NCBI GenBank assembly: GCA_963761985.1
Contig: CAVXIT010000009.1
Coordinates: forward strand, 96,992-160,991
DNA from: JACCTH01 sp963761985
Lineage (GTDB): Bacteria; Actinomycetota; Acidimicrobiia; Spongiisociales; ZC4RG35
DNA length: 64,000 nt
Reading direction: 5' to 3'
The first letter of the stretch is position 1; every line of letters begins with the position of its first letter. Positions 46,094-54,513 of the stretch are shown here, piece by piece. The position numbers and the translations under genes were made by a program. A model generated the notes under the pieces. It worked only from the letters and a program-made list of their open reading frames with translations, searched no databases and was not told where the DNA came from.

Positions 46094-46959
46094 GTCTGCC
46101 ATAGGTGGGGGCGAGTCCGGACATCGTCGAAGCCAAGCTCGTCGCACAGCGCGAGAAAAGCGTCGCCGTCGACACCTTTCCACTCCAGGTCCTCGAGCGA
46201 CTCCTTGAGCGGGACGTTCTGGCGTAACGTCGTCAGGTCGCGATAGAGGAGAGCATCGTCGAAGCGCTCCCTAAGGACAAGAGCGAGCTTGTCACCGCCG
46301 CGTACAGTCACGCCCCAATCGCGCGGACTCGGCGGAATCGCCTCAAGCTTGTGCCAGCGCGACAGCACCGCTCCCGCCGACTTCGAGCCCCAGCCGGGGA
46401 GGCCGGGTACACCATCGGCGGCATCGCCAACCAGGGCCAGGTAGTCGGGGATCGACTCCGGGCCAACGCCGAACTTCAGCCTGATGCCGTCTTCGTTGTA
46501 AACGACCTGCTCGCGGCGATTGAGGGTGACGACTCGATCACCGATGACGCATTGGGAAAGATCCTTGTCGGGCGTGCAGATCACAACCTGCTCAACGTCC
46601 TCGCACCAGCGAAACGATGCGGTGGCGATGGCGTCGTCAGCTTCGTATTCGATCATGCCCCAGCAAACGACGCCGATCGCCTCGAAGGCCCTCTCCGCCA
46701 GGGGAAACTGATCGAGCAAGACCTGCTCCATGCCGGCGCTGGTCTTGTAGCCGGGGAACATGTCGTTGCGAAACGACTCGATGACGGTGTCGGTGGCTGC
46801 GGCCAGGTGGGTCACGCCGGGCTCACGCAGCAGTGACAAGGTCGTCTCGATGATGCCGAGCGTGGCCCCCACCTCCTGCCCGCTGGGAGCAAGCCGCCCG
46901 GGCCGTCCATAGAACGAACGAAACAACTCGTAGGTACCATCGAGCAGGTGGAGACGCAC
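46090..46959 (-). CDS. 5'-3' exonuclease / flap endonuclease (PolA N-domain-like)
   Basis: 289 residues. Metal-binding acidic motifs: LLDGTYELFRSFYG at the N-terminus, EYEADDAIAT, CTPDKDLSQ, and the helix-3-turn-helix VPGLPGWGSKSAGAVL. It resembles the 5'-nuclease domain of DNA polymerase I, here as a stand-alone protein that can trim flaps or RNA primers. The start GTG 46959 is chosen because VRLHLLDGTY is the family N-terminus. It overlaps the divergent start of the next gene by 12 bp. Confidence 0.9.
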   Translation of the reverse strand: MRLHLLDGTYELFRSFYGRPGRLAPSGQEVGATLGIIETTLSLLREPGVTHLAAATDTVIESFRNDMFPGYKTSAGMEQVLLDQFPLAERAFEAIGVVCWGMIEYEADDAIATASFRWCEDVEQVVICTPDKDLSQCVIGDRVVTLNRREQVVYNEDGIRLKFGVGPESIPDYLALVGDAADGVPGLPGWGSKSAGAVLSRWHKLEAIPPSPRDWGVTVRGGDKLALVLRERFDDALLYRDLTTLRQNVPLKESLEDLEWKGVDGDAFLALCDELGFDDVRTRPHLWQT

Positions 46960-47304
46960 GACACCGATCCTATCGACCGCCCCGAATCCGATCCCTGGGA
47001 GCGCCTGGGTGACCAGTTCGCATCGATCAAAGACAAACTGAAGGACACCTACCGCCAGCAGACTGGCGACGAAGGCCCGTCCGAAGACGAGGTGAAGGAT
47101 GCCTTTCGCACGCTCGGCAAGGCGTGGGATCGACTCGCCGATGCGGTTGGCGCCGCGGTAAAGGACGAAGGCGTACGCCAGCAGGCCAAGGATGCAGCCA
47201 CCGGATTCTTTGATGCGGTCGGCTCTGCCTTCTCCCAACTCGGCTCGGAGCTTCGCAAGAACAGGCGCGACGGCGACCCAGACGAGGTCCCGCCTGCCTC
47301 GTAG
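46948..47304 (+). CDS. Conserved actinobacterial protein, likely helical; unknown function
   Basis: 118 residues, acidic N-terminus and then two long amphipathic helices (QFASIKDKLKDTYRQQ, DEVKDAFRTLGKAWDRLADAVG) and a further EGVRQQAKDAATGFFDAVG. No membrane segment or signal peptide. It recurs in Actinobacteria as an unnamed protein and may be a coiled-coil or membrane-associated adaptor. The GTG 46948 start overlaps the opposing exonuclease start by 12 bp. The following gene begins 2 bp after its stop. Confidence 0.72.
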   Translation: METHDTDPIDRPESDPWERLGDQFASIKDKLKDTYRQQTGDEGPSEDEVKDAFRTLGKAWDRLADAVGAAVKDEGVRQQAKDAATGFFDAVGSAFSQLGSELRKNRRDGDPDEVPPAS

Positions 47305-47306
47305 GG

Positions 47307-48281
47307 ATGAATGAAAAGCGGGTCCGAGACGCCATCGAGTTCTCGGACACCGATGAGCTGCTGCGGATCGTGGATGGCGCGATCGCCGCCCAGGAGTGGG
47401 ATGCCCTCGTCAACCTCCGTGTGCGCATGGCAGAAGCCGTGGGCCGCGGGCGGCAACTGTGGGGGGTCGATCAACACGTACGCTATCGGCTAGCCCTGGA
47501 AGGACCGGCAGCGCTTGCGGCCCAGGCGGTCGATGAAGGGCCCGCTCGCTTTGCGCTCGGCCCGCTGACGGAAGTAGCCGCCAACCGTCATACCTTTGCC
47601 GAACTAGCGCCATACCTTGGTGCCGGACCGAGCCGCAGTCTCGTTGCCCATGAGCGAGTGATTGCCGGCGAAGAAATCGACGCCGACCTGATTCCGGACA
47701 ACCAACTCGAGCTCCCTCTCCACCTACTCGACTGGGAGCCGGTATACGCCGTCCCGACCTATCACTCCGATCGGGTCGAGGCACTTTCGCCCCCGCTCCG
47801 GGCAATGTCGCAAGAAGCCCTGCCCGATTCCGCCGAAATCGTCGACGACCACCCCTCGACCGAAGCTCTGCTCGGCCTGGTACTGCCCTGGCTGGAGGAA
47901 TCGAACGGTCGCGCACAAGCGATTTGCGCTGAGGGTCCACCTGCAGCTGCTCTCAAGGCTCTAGGGGCGCCGGCAGCCGAGATAGCACCGGTGCCGATCG
48001 CCGAGGCCATGGCACACATGGCCTGGGCGGCAGCTTCAGGCGGAGCCGAGGGTCGCAGACGGGGTGGGGCCAGCGGCCGCTTTCAGGCCTGGCACACGGT
48101 CGCCACGCTCGCCGGCTACGAGTGGCCCGCCTCCCCTGAAACGGTGACGAGCGCTGCCAATGATTTGGATTGGTTTCTCTGGTCCGACTTCGCCCCGGCA
48201 ATCGGCTGGGTGCTCAACATCGCCGCCCATGACCGCGCGGAGAATCTTTCCTGGGCTCTCGGGGCGCGGGACGAGGCCTGA
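47307..48281 (+). CDS. Conserved protein of unknown function
   Basis: 324 residues. It starts ATG 47307, almost joined to the preceding gene, so the two are probably one transcript. The sequence is Ala/Leu/Glu-rich with a helical repeat look; a conserved-looking segment DWEPVYAVPTYHSDRVEALSPP lies near 135, and a C-terminal part NDLDWFLWSDFAPAIGWVLNIAAHDRAENLSWALGARDEA. No membrane segment or catalytic motif was recognised. I cannot assign a function. Confidence 0.7.
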   Translation: MNEKRVRDAIEFSDTDELLRIVDGAIAAQEWDALVNLRVRMAEAVGRGRQLWGVDQHVRYRLALEGPAALAAQAVDEGPARFALGPLTEVAANRHTFAELAPYLGAGPSRSLVAHERVIAGEEIDADLIPDNQLELPLHLLDWEPVYAVPTYHSDRVEALSPPLRAMSQEALPDSAEIVDDHPSTEALLGLVLPWLEESNGRAQAICAEGPPAAALKALGAPAAEIAPVPIAEAMAHMAWAAASGGAEGRRRGGASGRFQAWHTVATLAGYEWPASPETVTSAANDLDWFLWSDFAPAIGWVLNIAAHDRAENLSWALGARDEA

Positions 48282-48305
48282 TCCCCAAAATGGATCGGGC
48301 CGGGC

Positions 48306-49453
48306 CTAGGACTTGGGAACCGCGGCCGTGTCGGCGATCAACTGGTCGACGACGGTCTTGAGAGCCTCCTCGTTGGAAGCCCCCGACGCGAGCGCCGTTC
48401 GATAAGTCTCGATTTGCCGATCCGCTGAGGTGCCTTCCGCGACGATCGTTCGGACCCGCTGCAATTCGGCCACGCAACCCAACTCTTCGGCGTCAGGCCG
48501 GCACATTTCGATCAGCTCCTCGACCAGGTCGCTGTAAGGAACGAGTGCCCCCTTTCCATAATCCATCAGTGTGCCTTCGACGCCATACCGTTGCGCTCGC
48601 CAGATGTTCTCCGAGATGAGCATCGGGCGAGTACTGCCGCCACCTTTGATTGTTCAATCGCAATCGGTAGAGCATGTGGAGAAGGCACACATAGGTAGCA
48701 GCCACTGAACAAGCATCCTCGACTCTCGTGCAGACATCGGTGATTCGCATCTCGAGGGTCGGAAAGCGCGACGAAGGGCGGATGTCCCACCAGATTTTCG
48801 ATGAGTCCTCGATGATCCTTGCCCGCACCAAAACGTCGACATGCCGCTGGTACTCGCTCCAGCTCGCAAACTCATCCGGCAGACCGGTACGGGGCATCGT
48901 GCGGAAGGTTGAGATCCGGTAGCTCTTCAGCCCGGTCAGTCGCGAGCCCCAGAACGGCGAGGACGTCGAAAGGCTGAGGAGATGCGGGAGCATGTACCGC
49001 ATTTGGTTCATCAGGTCGATGCGCAGATCTGGCATCTTCGATGCCGGCGTGGACATGCATCCCGCAAATCACCATGCGTCGGGCGACCATCCCCAGGTCC
49101 TCGGCCATGATCTTGTATCGGTCCTTGTCGGTGGGCTGCTGTTCCCACCAAAGCGCAAACGGATGAGTTGAAGCAGCCATTAGCGCGGCGCCATGCTTCT
49201 CGAGCGCTTCGTTGAGCGAAGCCCGCATCTCGACGAGTTCCTCTCCTGCCTCGGCCACGCTGCTGTGGACCCCGGTCGCCACCTCCAGCTGGGCGCGGAG
49301 GAACTCGGGCATGGCCTTCGCCCCGAGTGCTTCTTGCGCGCTCTCCCATAGGCCTTCGTCGGGATCGCTGACCAGGTTGCGGGTCTCGCGATCGACGAGG
49401 AGATACTCCTCTTCGATGCCAAGGCTGAGAGCTGGACGGGTGATCACGTGCAT
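48306..49453 (-). pseudogene. Carboxylate-amine ligase (YbdK-type, glutamate-cysteine ligase family 2), two frame disruptions
   Basis: Three frames are needed. 49453 to ~49033 encodes ALSLGIEEEYLLVD and MVICGMHVHAGIED. The next piece (DLRIDLMNQMRYMLPHLL) needs a +1 shift at the GCC near 49031-49032. The last (MLISENIWRAQRYGVEGTL) needs another +1 shift at the CCC equivalent at 48625-48627. The length is 3n+2, as expected for two surplus bases, and the restored protein (~382 aa) is the family's normal size. YbdK-like enzymes couple a carboxylate to an amine at the expense of ATP; the physiological product is not fixed. Start ATG 49453. Confidence 0.78.
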
Positions 49454-49533
49454 CGAGGCGGATTATTAGCCGCCACCACCTGAGGTGCCAGCTGGAATTG
49501 TTCGGCCGGTTCATCACCGACCTCCGCTCCGCT

Positions 49534-50109
49534 TCACATTCCTCTCGTACGTGACAGCCTTCGAGGTGGTCGTTGACCAGCCCCATCGCCTGCATGAACG
49601 CATAAACGGTGGTTGGCCCAACGAAGCTGAACCCGGCCTTCTTGAGCCGCGTCGACAGCTCCTTCGAGGCAGGGGTGATCGACGGCACCTCGGTCGGGGC
49701 ATCTGATTCTGCGCTCGGCATGTTCCCGCCACAGCCAGTCGGGCAAGGCGCCGACTGACTCCTCCAACTCGGGAAGGCGCCTGGCATTGTTGATGACCGA
49801 ACGGATCTTTCCTTCGTGCCGGACGATGCCCGTGTCGGCGAGGAGTCGTTTGACGTCTGCTTCTTGAAAGTTCGCGACAGCTTCGGGAACGAAATTGGCG
49901 AATGCGGCGCGAAAAGCCGGCCGTTTGCGGAGGATCGTCAGCCAGGAAAGCCCGGCCTGGAAACCCTCCAAACAGAGCTTCTCAAACAGTCGGGACCGAT
50001 CGGTCACCGCCCTTCCCCATTCGTGGTCGTGATAGGCGATGTACTCCTCCGTGCCGGTCCCCCACCAGCACCGAGGGAGACCGTCCTCAAGAGTTTCTAG
50101 GTTGTTCAT
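49534..50109 (-). pseudogene. tag: DNA-3-methyladenine glycosylase I, frame-disrupted
   Basis: Starts ATG 50109 with LPRCWWGTGTEEYIAYHDHEWG (zinc Cys and substrate-pocket residues) and EGFQAGLSWLTILRKR. The frame runs to LWRE near 49727, then continues in +1 as NMPSAESD...TRLKKAGFSFVGPTTVYAFMQAMGLVNDHLEGC. One surplus base in CCC at 49725-49727 (minus strand CGG-G-AAC) restores it. After HLEGCHVREE no stop is met in the new frame where Tag usually ends, so a second small error near 49530 is likely; the 3' limit is approximate. The enzyme removes 3-methyladenine. Confidence 0.72.
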
Positions 50110-50153
50110 GCCAATCGGGACCAAAATGCCATCATGGGGAAGTTGTACCAACT

Positions 50154-51714
50154 ATGAGCGACTTGGCAGCGAATCCCATCCAAATGAATGAAATCGGTAC
50201 TAACCCGCCGGTGCGGGGAGTCCGGGGAACTCTCGCCGGAGTGGCTGCGGTCGCCATGTCGTTTGGTTTGAGCGAATTGGTGGCAGCAATCCTTGGGGTT
50301 CCCTCGTTGATTCAGGGCATTGCGGACCGGGTGGTCGATTCGGTCTCGCCCGGCATCAAGGAATTCGCCATCGAGACTTTTGGCACCAACGACAAGCTCG
50401 TCCTCCTCATCGGGATCTTCGTTGTGGCCCTGGGTCTCGGCGCGCTGCTCGGCGTCACTTTCCCGAAGGCGGGATCAGCCGATCGTCATCGCGATCATCG
50501 TTTTTGCGATTGTCGCCGCTCTGGCGACATCCCGATCCGCCGCTTCCGGCCAACTCGCCCCCTGGCTGCTGGCCCTGGTGGCGATGGTGGCGGGAGTGAC
50601 GACGTTCCGCTGGTTGATGAAGGCGCGGGGCCGCCACGCTTCCGCCGAGCCGGCTTCGTTCGAACGGCGAGAAATGCTGAAAGCGACCTCGGCCACTGGT
50701 TTGGGCCTCGTGCTGGCCGGCGGGGGCCGTCTCCTGGGCGCCTTCAACACCGAGTCGGCAACCGGCCGCGACACAGTTGCCATCGGCGAGCCCTCCACCA
50801 CCACCGCCGCTCTTGCCGCCGAGACCTCGTTCGACATTCCCGAGCTCACCCCGATCGTGGTTCCTAACGAGGACTTCTATCGAATTGACACTGCCATCGC
50901 TGTTCCGCGTGTGGCCGTGGACACCTGGAAGTTGAGCTTTCTCGGCATGGTCGACAACCCCTATGAGATCACTTTCGACGAACTCATGGAAGAAGAGATG
51001 GTCGAGCGGTATGTGACCCTTTCCTGCGTCTCCAACGAGGTCGGTGGCGGGCTCGTCGGCAACGCCCGCTGGCTCGGAGTCCCTCTTTCGACGCTGGTGG
51101 AACGGGCCCAACCACAAGTGGGGGCCGATCAACTCGTTGGGCGAGCCGTCGACGGTTTCACGGTCGGCTTTCCGACAGAAGCAGTGTTTGACGGACGCGA
51201 GGCGCTGGTGGCGGTGGCGATGAACGGCGAGGCGCTGCCGCTCGAGCACGGTTTTCCGGTGCGGCTGGTTGTTGCTGGTTTGTACGGCTACGTCTCGGCG
51301 ACCAAGTGGCTCTCTGAAATCGAGCTCACGACCTGGGATGGGTTCGACGCCTACTGGGTACCCCGCGGCTGGTCGAAGGAGGCGCCGATCAAGGTGCAGT
51401 CAAGGATCGACACCCCTCGCAACTCGTTTGCGGCCGGACCTCGCGCTATCGCCGGCGTGGCCTGGGCTCCCAATCGTGGTGTCGCCCGGGTCGAGGTCTC
51501 GGTCGACGGCACCTGGATGGATGCCGAGCTGAGCGAGCCGCTCTCCCAGGACGCCTGGGTGCAATGGCGCCTCGACCACAACTTCACCGCGGGTAATCAC
51601 GAGATCCAGGTCCGGGCAACGGATGCCGACGGCGTGACCCAGGGCGAGAACCGGGTTCCCCCCGCCCCCAACGGGGCCGAGGGCTGGCACACCGTCAACA
51701 TCGAAGTCGATTAG
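50154..51714 (+). pseudogene. Membrane-anchored sulfite oxidase-type molybdopterin oxidoreductase, frame-disrupted
   Basis: ATG 50154 starts an N-terminal part with two membrane segments (LAGVAAVAMSFGLSELVAAILG, KLVLLIGIFVVALGLGALLG). The frame then breaks at CCC 50462-50464, and the remainder (RRDQPIVIAIIVFAIVAALA, another helix, RREMLKATSATGLGLVLAGGG) is in +1. The catalytic domain has the Mo-ligand Cys in TLSCVSNEVGGGLVGNARW, and RLVVAGLYGYVSATKWLSEIEL. Total span is 3n+1. The soluble domain faces outward like periplasmic sulfite-oxidase-fold enzymes; the electron acceptor and substrate are unknown. Divergent from the tag gene. Confidence 0.78.
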
Positions 51715-51823
51715 GCGAACCCAGGGTTCGTAGGGGCGTGCAACGCCGTCTCCAGCCCAGAGAACGGCGGACTAGTCACTGACCGGCGATTCACTTGTCT
51801 GGAGGGCCGGCCGATATACCGCC

Positions 51824-52387
51824 ATGGCGCGACTCGACCGGGGTGGGAACATCTTCTGCCTGGAGTCGTTTTGGCATTCCCGCCTCGATGGCGACCGCCT
51901 CAGTGTCCGTCCGCTGCTCGAACTGCTCCACACCTCCCGGGGGACGAAGTTCATCCACCTCACCTGCAACACGGCCGAAGAGCTGACCTTCAACCTCCGC
52001 CAGCACCGACGCTATCGAACCTATGGAGTGCTGTACCTAGCGTTTCATGGGCGACGCGGACGACTACTTCTGGCCGACGGCAGCGAGATGCCGTTAGAGA
52101 AGTTGACCGAACTAGCCAGGGGAAGGCTCAACGGTTGCCTGGTTCACTTCGGAAGCTGCTGGACCGCACTCGACGACAATCAGCTCTACGACTTCCTCGA
52201 AACAACGGGCGCCGCGGTAGTCACCGGCTACACCAAATCGGTCGATTGGATCGACAGTGCCTCGATGGATCTACTGATCCTCGATTGGGCCAAGGAATAC
52301 TCCAACGCCAAATCGCTGATCGACAAGATCGCCGACACCTATTCGGGCCTGCAGCAAGAAACTGGCTTCGTCGCGTACCAGCTCTGA
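51824..52387 (+). CDS. Orphan caspase/CHAT-like protein (DUF6642-like)
   Basis: 187 residues. His75-Gly76 in LYLAFHGRRG, and Cys112 in VHFGSCWT, have the spacing and context of the caspase-like His/Cys dyad. Between them comes LLLADGSEMPLEKLTELARG, and VVTGYTKSVDWIDSASMDLLIL follows. The N-terminus reads IFCLESFWHSRLDGDRLSVRPLLELL. I recall this pattern from the DUF6642 family. It is a bare protease-like domain without repeats or effectors. The function is unknown; a role in programmed death or defence is only an analogy with CHAT proteins. Confidence 0.72.
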   Translation: MARLDRGGNIFCLESFWHSRLDGDRLSVRPLLELLHTSRGTKFIHLTCNTAEELTFNLRQHRRYRTYGVLYLAFHGRRGRLLLADGSEMPLEKLTELARGRLNGCLVHFGSCWTALDDNQLYDFLETTGAAVVTGYTKSVDWIDSASMDLLILDWAKEYSNAKSLIDKIADTYSGLQQETGFVAYQL

Positions 52388-52389
52388 TT

Positions 52390-52412
52390 TAGATATCAGA
52401 CATCAGATGAAT
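52390..52412 (+). repeat. TCAGA-rich dispersed repeat, copy 3
   Basis: The 12-mer TCAGACATCAGA is at 52396-52407. This copy overlaps the 3' end of the DAHP synthase gene and supplies its last codons and stop (reading TCTGATGTCTGA on the minus strand). Flanking words match the other copies. Confidence 0.55.
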
Positions 52413-53445
52413 GGGATCGCAGGAGTTGCTGCAAGCGGCGCGACTCGGCCAGCACCAGCTGGAACAAAGCGCGGACATGGCCGGTGTCGAGACCTGCTCT
52501 AGTCGCCTCTTCTTCGATGATCGCCAGGAGCTCCGATTCGCGTTCGGGGATGTAGATGGGTATGCCCTGGGAGGCCTTCACCCGGCCGATCTCGAGCGCT
52601 AGGTCCTGGCGACTCGAAAGCAACCGCACAATTTGACGGTCGATCTGATCGATCGTGGTTCGCAATCGATGGATCCCAAGCGCGGTCATGAGGGCGACGA
52701 AGGCGTCCAGATCGAGCTGCGGCCCGACGGTCTTGGCCGCCAAAGGATTGGGATGGACTTCGACAATCACTCCATCGGCGCCAACGCCCTGGGCAGCCAG
52801 AGCCAGCGGCTGTACGCGCTGGACGACCCCGGCCGCGTGTGAGGGGTCCACGACGACCGGTAGGTGCGTTAGTTCCTTGAGCTGCGGCACCGCAGTGATG
52901 TCGAGCATGTCCGCCTCGAGACCGCCAAATGTGCGAACGCCGCGCTCGACCAGGATGACGTCGTCGTTGCCTTCGGCAAGGATGTACTCCGCCGACCACA
53001 GCCACTCATCGAGAGTCGCCGAAGCTCCTCGCCGCAACATCACCGGCTTGCCGAGTTTGCCCAGCACGCGCAGCAGTTCGAAGTCCTGCATGCTGCCCGA
53101 GCCAATCTCTATCGCATCTACCCGCTCGGCGGCATCCTCGGCGTCCTTCGCTTGAAGTACCTGCGTAGCGACTGGCAACCCGACCCCCGCTCCCGCCTCG
53201 GCCAGCAACTTGACACCCTCCCGACCCAAGCCCCGAAAGCCATAGGGCGTGGTGTTGCTCTTATAGGAGCCGCCGCGCAACATCGAGCCTCCTGCTGCCT
53301 TGACGGCTTTGGCCACTTCGTTGATCTGCTCAGCTGACTCGACCGCGCAAGGCCCAGCGATTACCGGGAACGGGTCGGCGCCAAAACGGGTGCGGCCGAT
53401 CTCGACGACGGTGCGCTCTCGAGTGCGAGTGGCTTTTCTCTCCAT
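52396..53445 (-). CDS. aroF: DAHP synthase fused to C-terminal chorismate mutase
   Basis: 349 residues. The N-terminal ~260 are a class Ib 3-deoxy-7-phosphoheptulonate synthase (VIAGPCAVES, RGGSYKSNTTPYGFRG, VVVDPSHAAG, EVHPNP). Residues ~268-340 are an AroQ-type chorismate mutase (LRTTIDQIDRQIVRLLSSRQDLALEIGRVK, IYIPERESELL). In Bacillus the mutase is N-terminal; here it is C-terminal. The mutase domain may act as the feedback sensor. Start ATG 53445 with AAGGAAG upstream; an in-frame ATG at 53478 is less likely. Expression appears controlled by the leader/attenuator upstream. The stop lies in a dispersed repeat. Confidence 0.93.
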   Translation of the reverse strand: MERKATRTRERTVVEIGRTRFGADPFPVIAGPCAVESAEQINEVAKAVKAAGGSMLRGGSYKSNTTPYGFRGLGREGVKLLAEAGAGVGLPVATQVLQAKDAEDAAERVDAIEIGSGSMQDFELLRVLGKLGKPVMLRRGASATLDEWLWSAEYILAEGNDDVILVERGVRTFGGLEADMLDITAVPQLKELTHLPVVVDPSHAAGVVQRVQPLALAAQGVGADGVIVEVHPNPLAAKTVGPQLDLDAFVALMTALGIHRLRTTIDQIDRQIVRLLSSRQDLALEIGRVKASQGIPIYIPERESELLAIIEEEATRAGLDTGHVRALFQLVLAESRRLQQLLRSHSSDV

Positions 53446-53488
53446 GGGGGGCTTCCTTATATAAGGGAGCCGGTTCACCGAGTTTCAG

Positions 53489-53520
53489 AAACAAGAAACC
53501 CGGAGCTCCGGCTCCGGGTT
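53489..53520 (-). terminator. Intrinsic attenuator terminator before the DAHP synthase gene
   Basis: On the minus strand, AACCCGGAGC-loop(4)-GCTCCGGGTT (53497-53520) forms a 10-bp stem followed at once by TTTCTTGTTTC. It lies ~45 bases before the aroF ATG and 22 bases after the leader peptide stop. A CCCGGG at 53552-53557, inside the leader, could pair with the stem's CCCGG and so form an alternative antiterminator. Confidence 0.72.
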
Positions 53521-53542
53521 GGTGGTTGAGCGTTCTAGCGCG

Positions 53543-53605
53543 TCACTCGATCCCGGGCCGAAGGCCGGTAAAGAAGTAGTACGCGAAGAAACGCGAAACT
53601 GTCAC
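53543..53605 (-). CDS. Phe/Tyr-rich leader peptide for DAHP synthase attenuation
   Basis: 20-codon frame beginning GTG 53605 and ending TGA 53543-53545. It reads VTVSRFFAYYFFTGLR..., with four Phe and two Tyr in seven codons (FFAYYFF), followed by a terminator hairpin and then the first aromatic-pathway enzyme. The GTG overlaps the lgt stop (GTGA), so it is probably translated by ribosomes finishing lgt. When Phe/Tyr-tRNA is scarce a ribosome would stall on the run and favour antitermination. Identity is inferred from codon content and position; no data are available. Confidence 0.78.
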   Translation of the reverse strand: MTVSRFFAYYFFTGLRPGIE

Positions 53606-54486
53606 GTATTGGAGGATAGCGCCCCGGCCCGGGCGCCGAGTCTTTGATCCTCTTCCGGCGTCACCAGTCGCTGTCGCCGATCGAAGAGGAACAGCATGAC
53701 GATGGCGCCGGAGGCGATGAGAAAGCCGCTCACCTGGTTCCAGGTCATCGTGCCAACCATGGCATCGCCGCTGCCGACTCGCAGGGAGTCGAGCAGGAAG
53801 CGCTGCGCTCCATACCACGCCGCCCATATCCAAAACAGCTGGCCGTAACGCAATCTCATCCGGCCATAAATGAAGAAGAGCGCCCCCAGCAAGATCGCTG
53901 CTCCGATCAGGTCGTAAGCGGCGACATGGTGGTAGACGCCACAGATTCCGTCCGGGGCAGTGGTGCACTCGAGCGCATCGTGCTGGGGAGCGACGTCGTA
54001 TCCGGGCTTGATCGCATAGCCCCAAGCTGCGGTCGTGGCGCGTCCGAGGTGCTCGACGATGGCGAGGTCTCCGATGCGCCCGACAACGGTGCCGAGTGCC
54101 AATCCGAAAGCCGACATGTCGAGTGTCGGCCAGACCGGCACTCGCAGTGTCCGCATTTTCCAAACCCCACCGATGATGCCTCCGGCGAAACCGCCCAGGA
54201 TCGAGAAGTTGCCGTTGAGGGGATTGAGGGCATCGAGAAGAGGCGTCCCTGCCAGCAGGGCGGCCGGAGTCGTGACATACCGAGCACCGACCAACGACCC
54301 GATCAGACCCCAGGTCAACACAGATTGATATTTCGCCGCGTCGAAACCGCGCTTGCGAATTTCACGAGTGGCGATCCAGGCCCCGGCCATGAACCCGAGC
54401 GCGGCGAAGAGTCCATGCAATGAGAAACGGAACGAACCGACTTCCCAAATCGGAATTGGCGGATAAGAGATGTAGGCGAGCGCCAT
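53602..54486 (-). CDS. lgt: Prolipoprotein diacylglyceryl transferase
   Basis: 294 residues with seven membrane helices. The signature GRIGDLAIVEHLGR corresponds to the Lgt GRxGNFxNxExxGR motif; YHHVAAYDLIGA and FRFSLHGLFAALGFMAG are also typical. It adds diacylglycerol to lipobox cysteines; lipoproteins in this window (the Trx-like protein, CtaC, a 94-aa protein) would be substrates. Located 27 bp after ctaB on the same strand, with the leader peptide starting in its stop codon. Confidence 0.93.
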   Translation of the reverse strand: MALAYISYPPIPIWEVGSFRFSLHGLFAALGFMAGAWIATREIRKRGFDAAKYQSVLTWGLIGSLVGARYVTTPAALLAGTPLLDALNPLNGNFSILGGFAGGIIGGVWKMRTLRVPVWPTLDMSAFGLALGTVVGRIGDLAIVEHLGRATTAAWGYAIKPGYDVAPQHDALECTTAPDGICGVYHHVAAYDLIGAAILLGALFFIYGRMRLRYGQLFWIWAAWYGAQRFLLDSLRVGSGDAMVGTMTWNQVSGFLIASGAIVMLFLFDRRQRLVTPEEDQRLGARAGALSSNT

Positions 54487-54513
54487 CGGCAGAGAAACTA
54501 ACGAATCCAGGTT

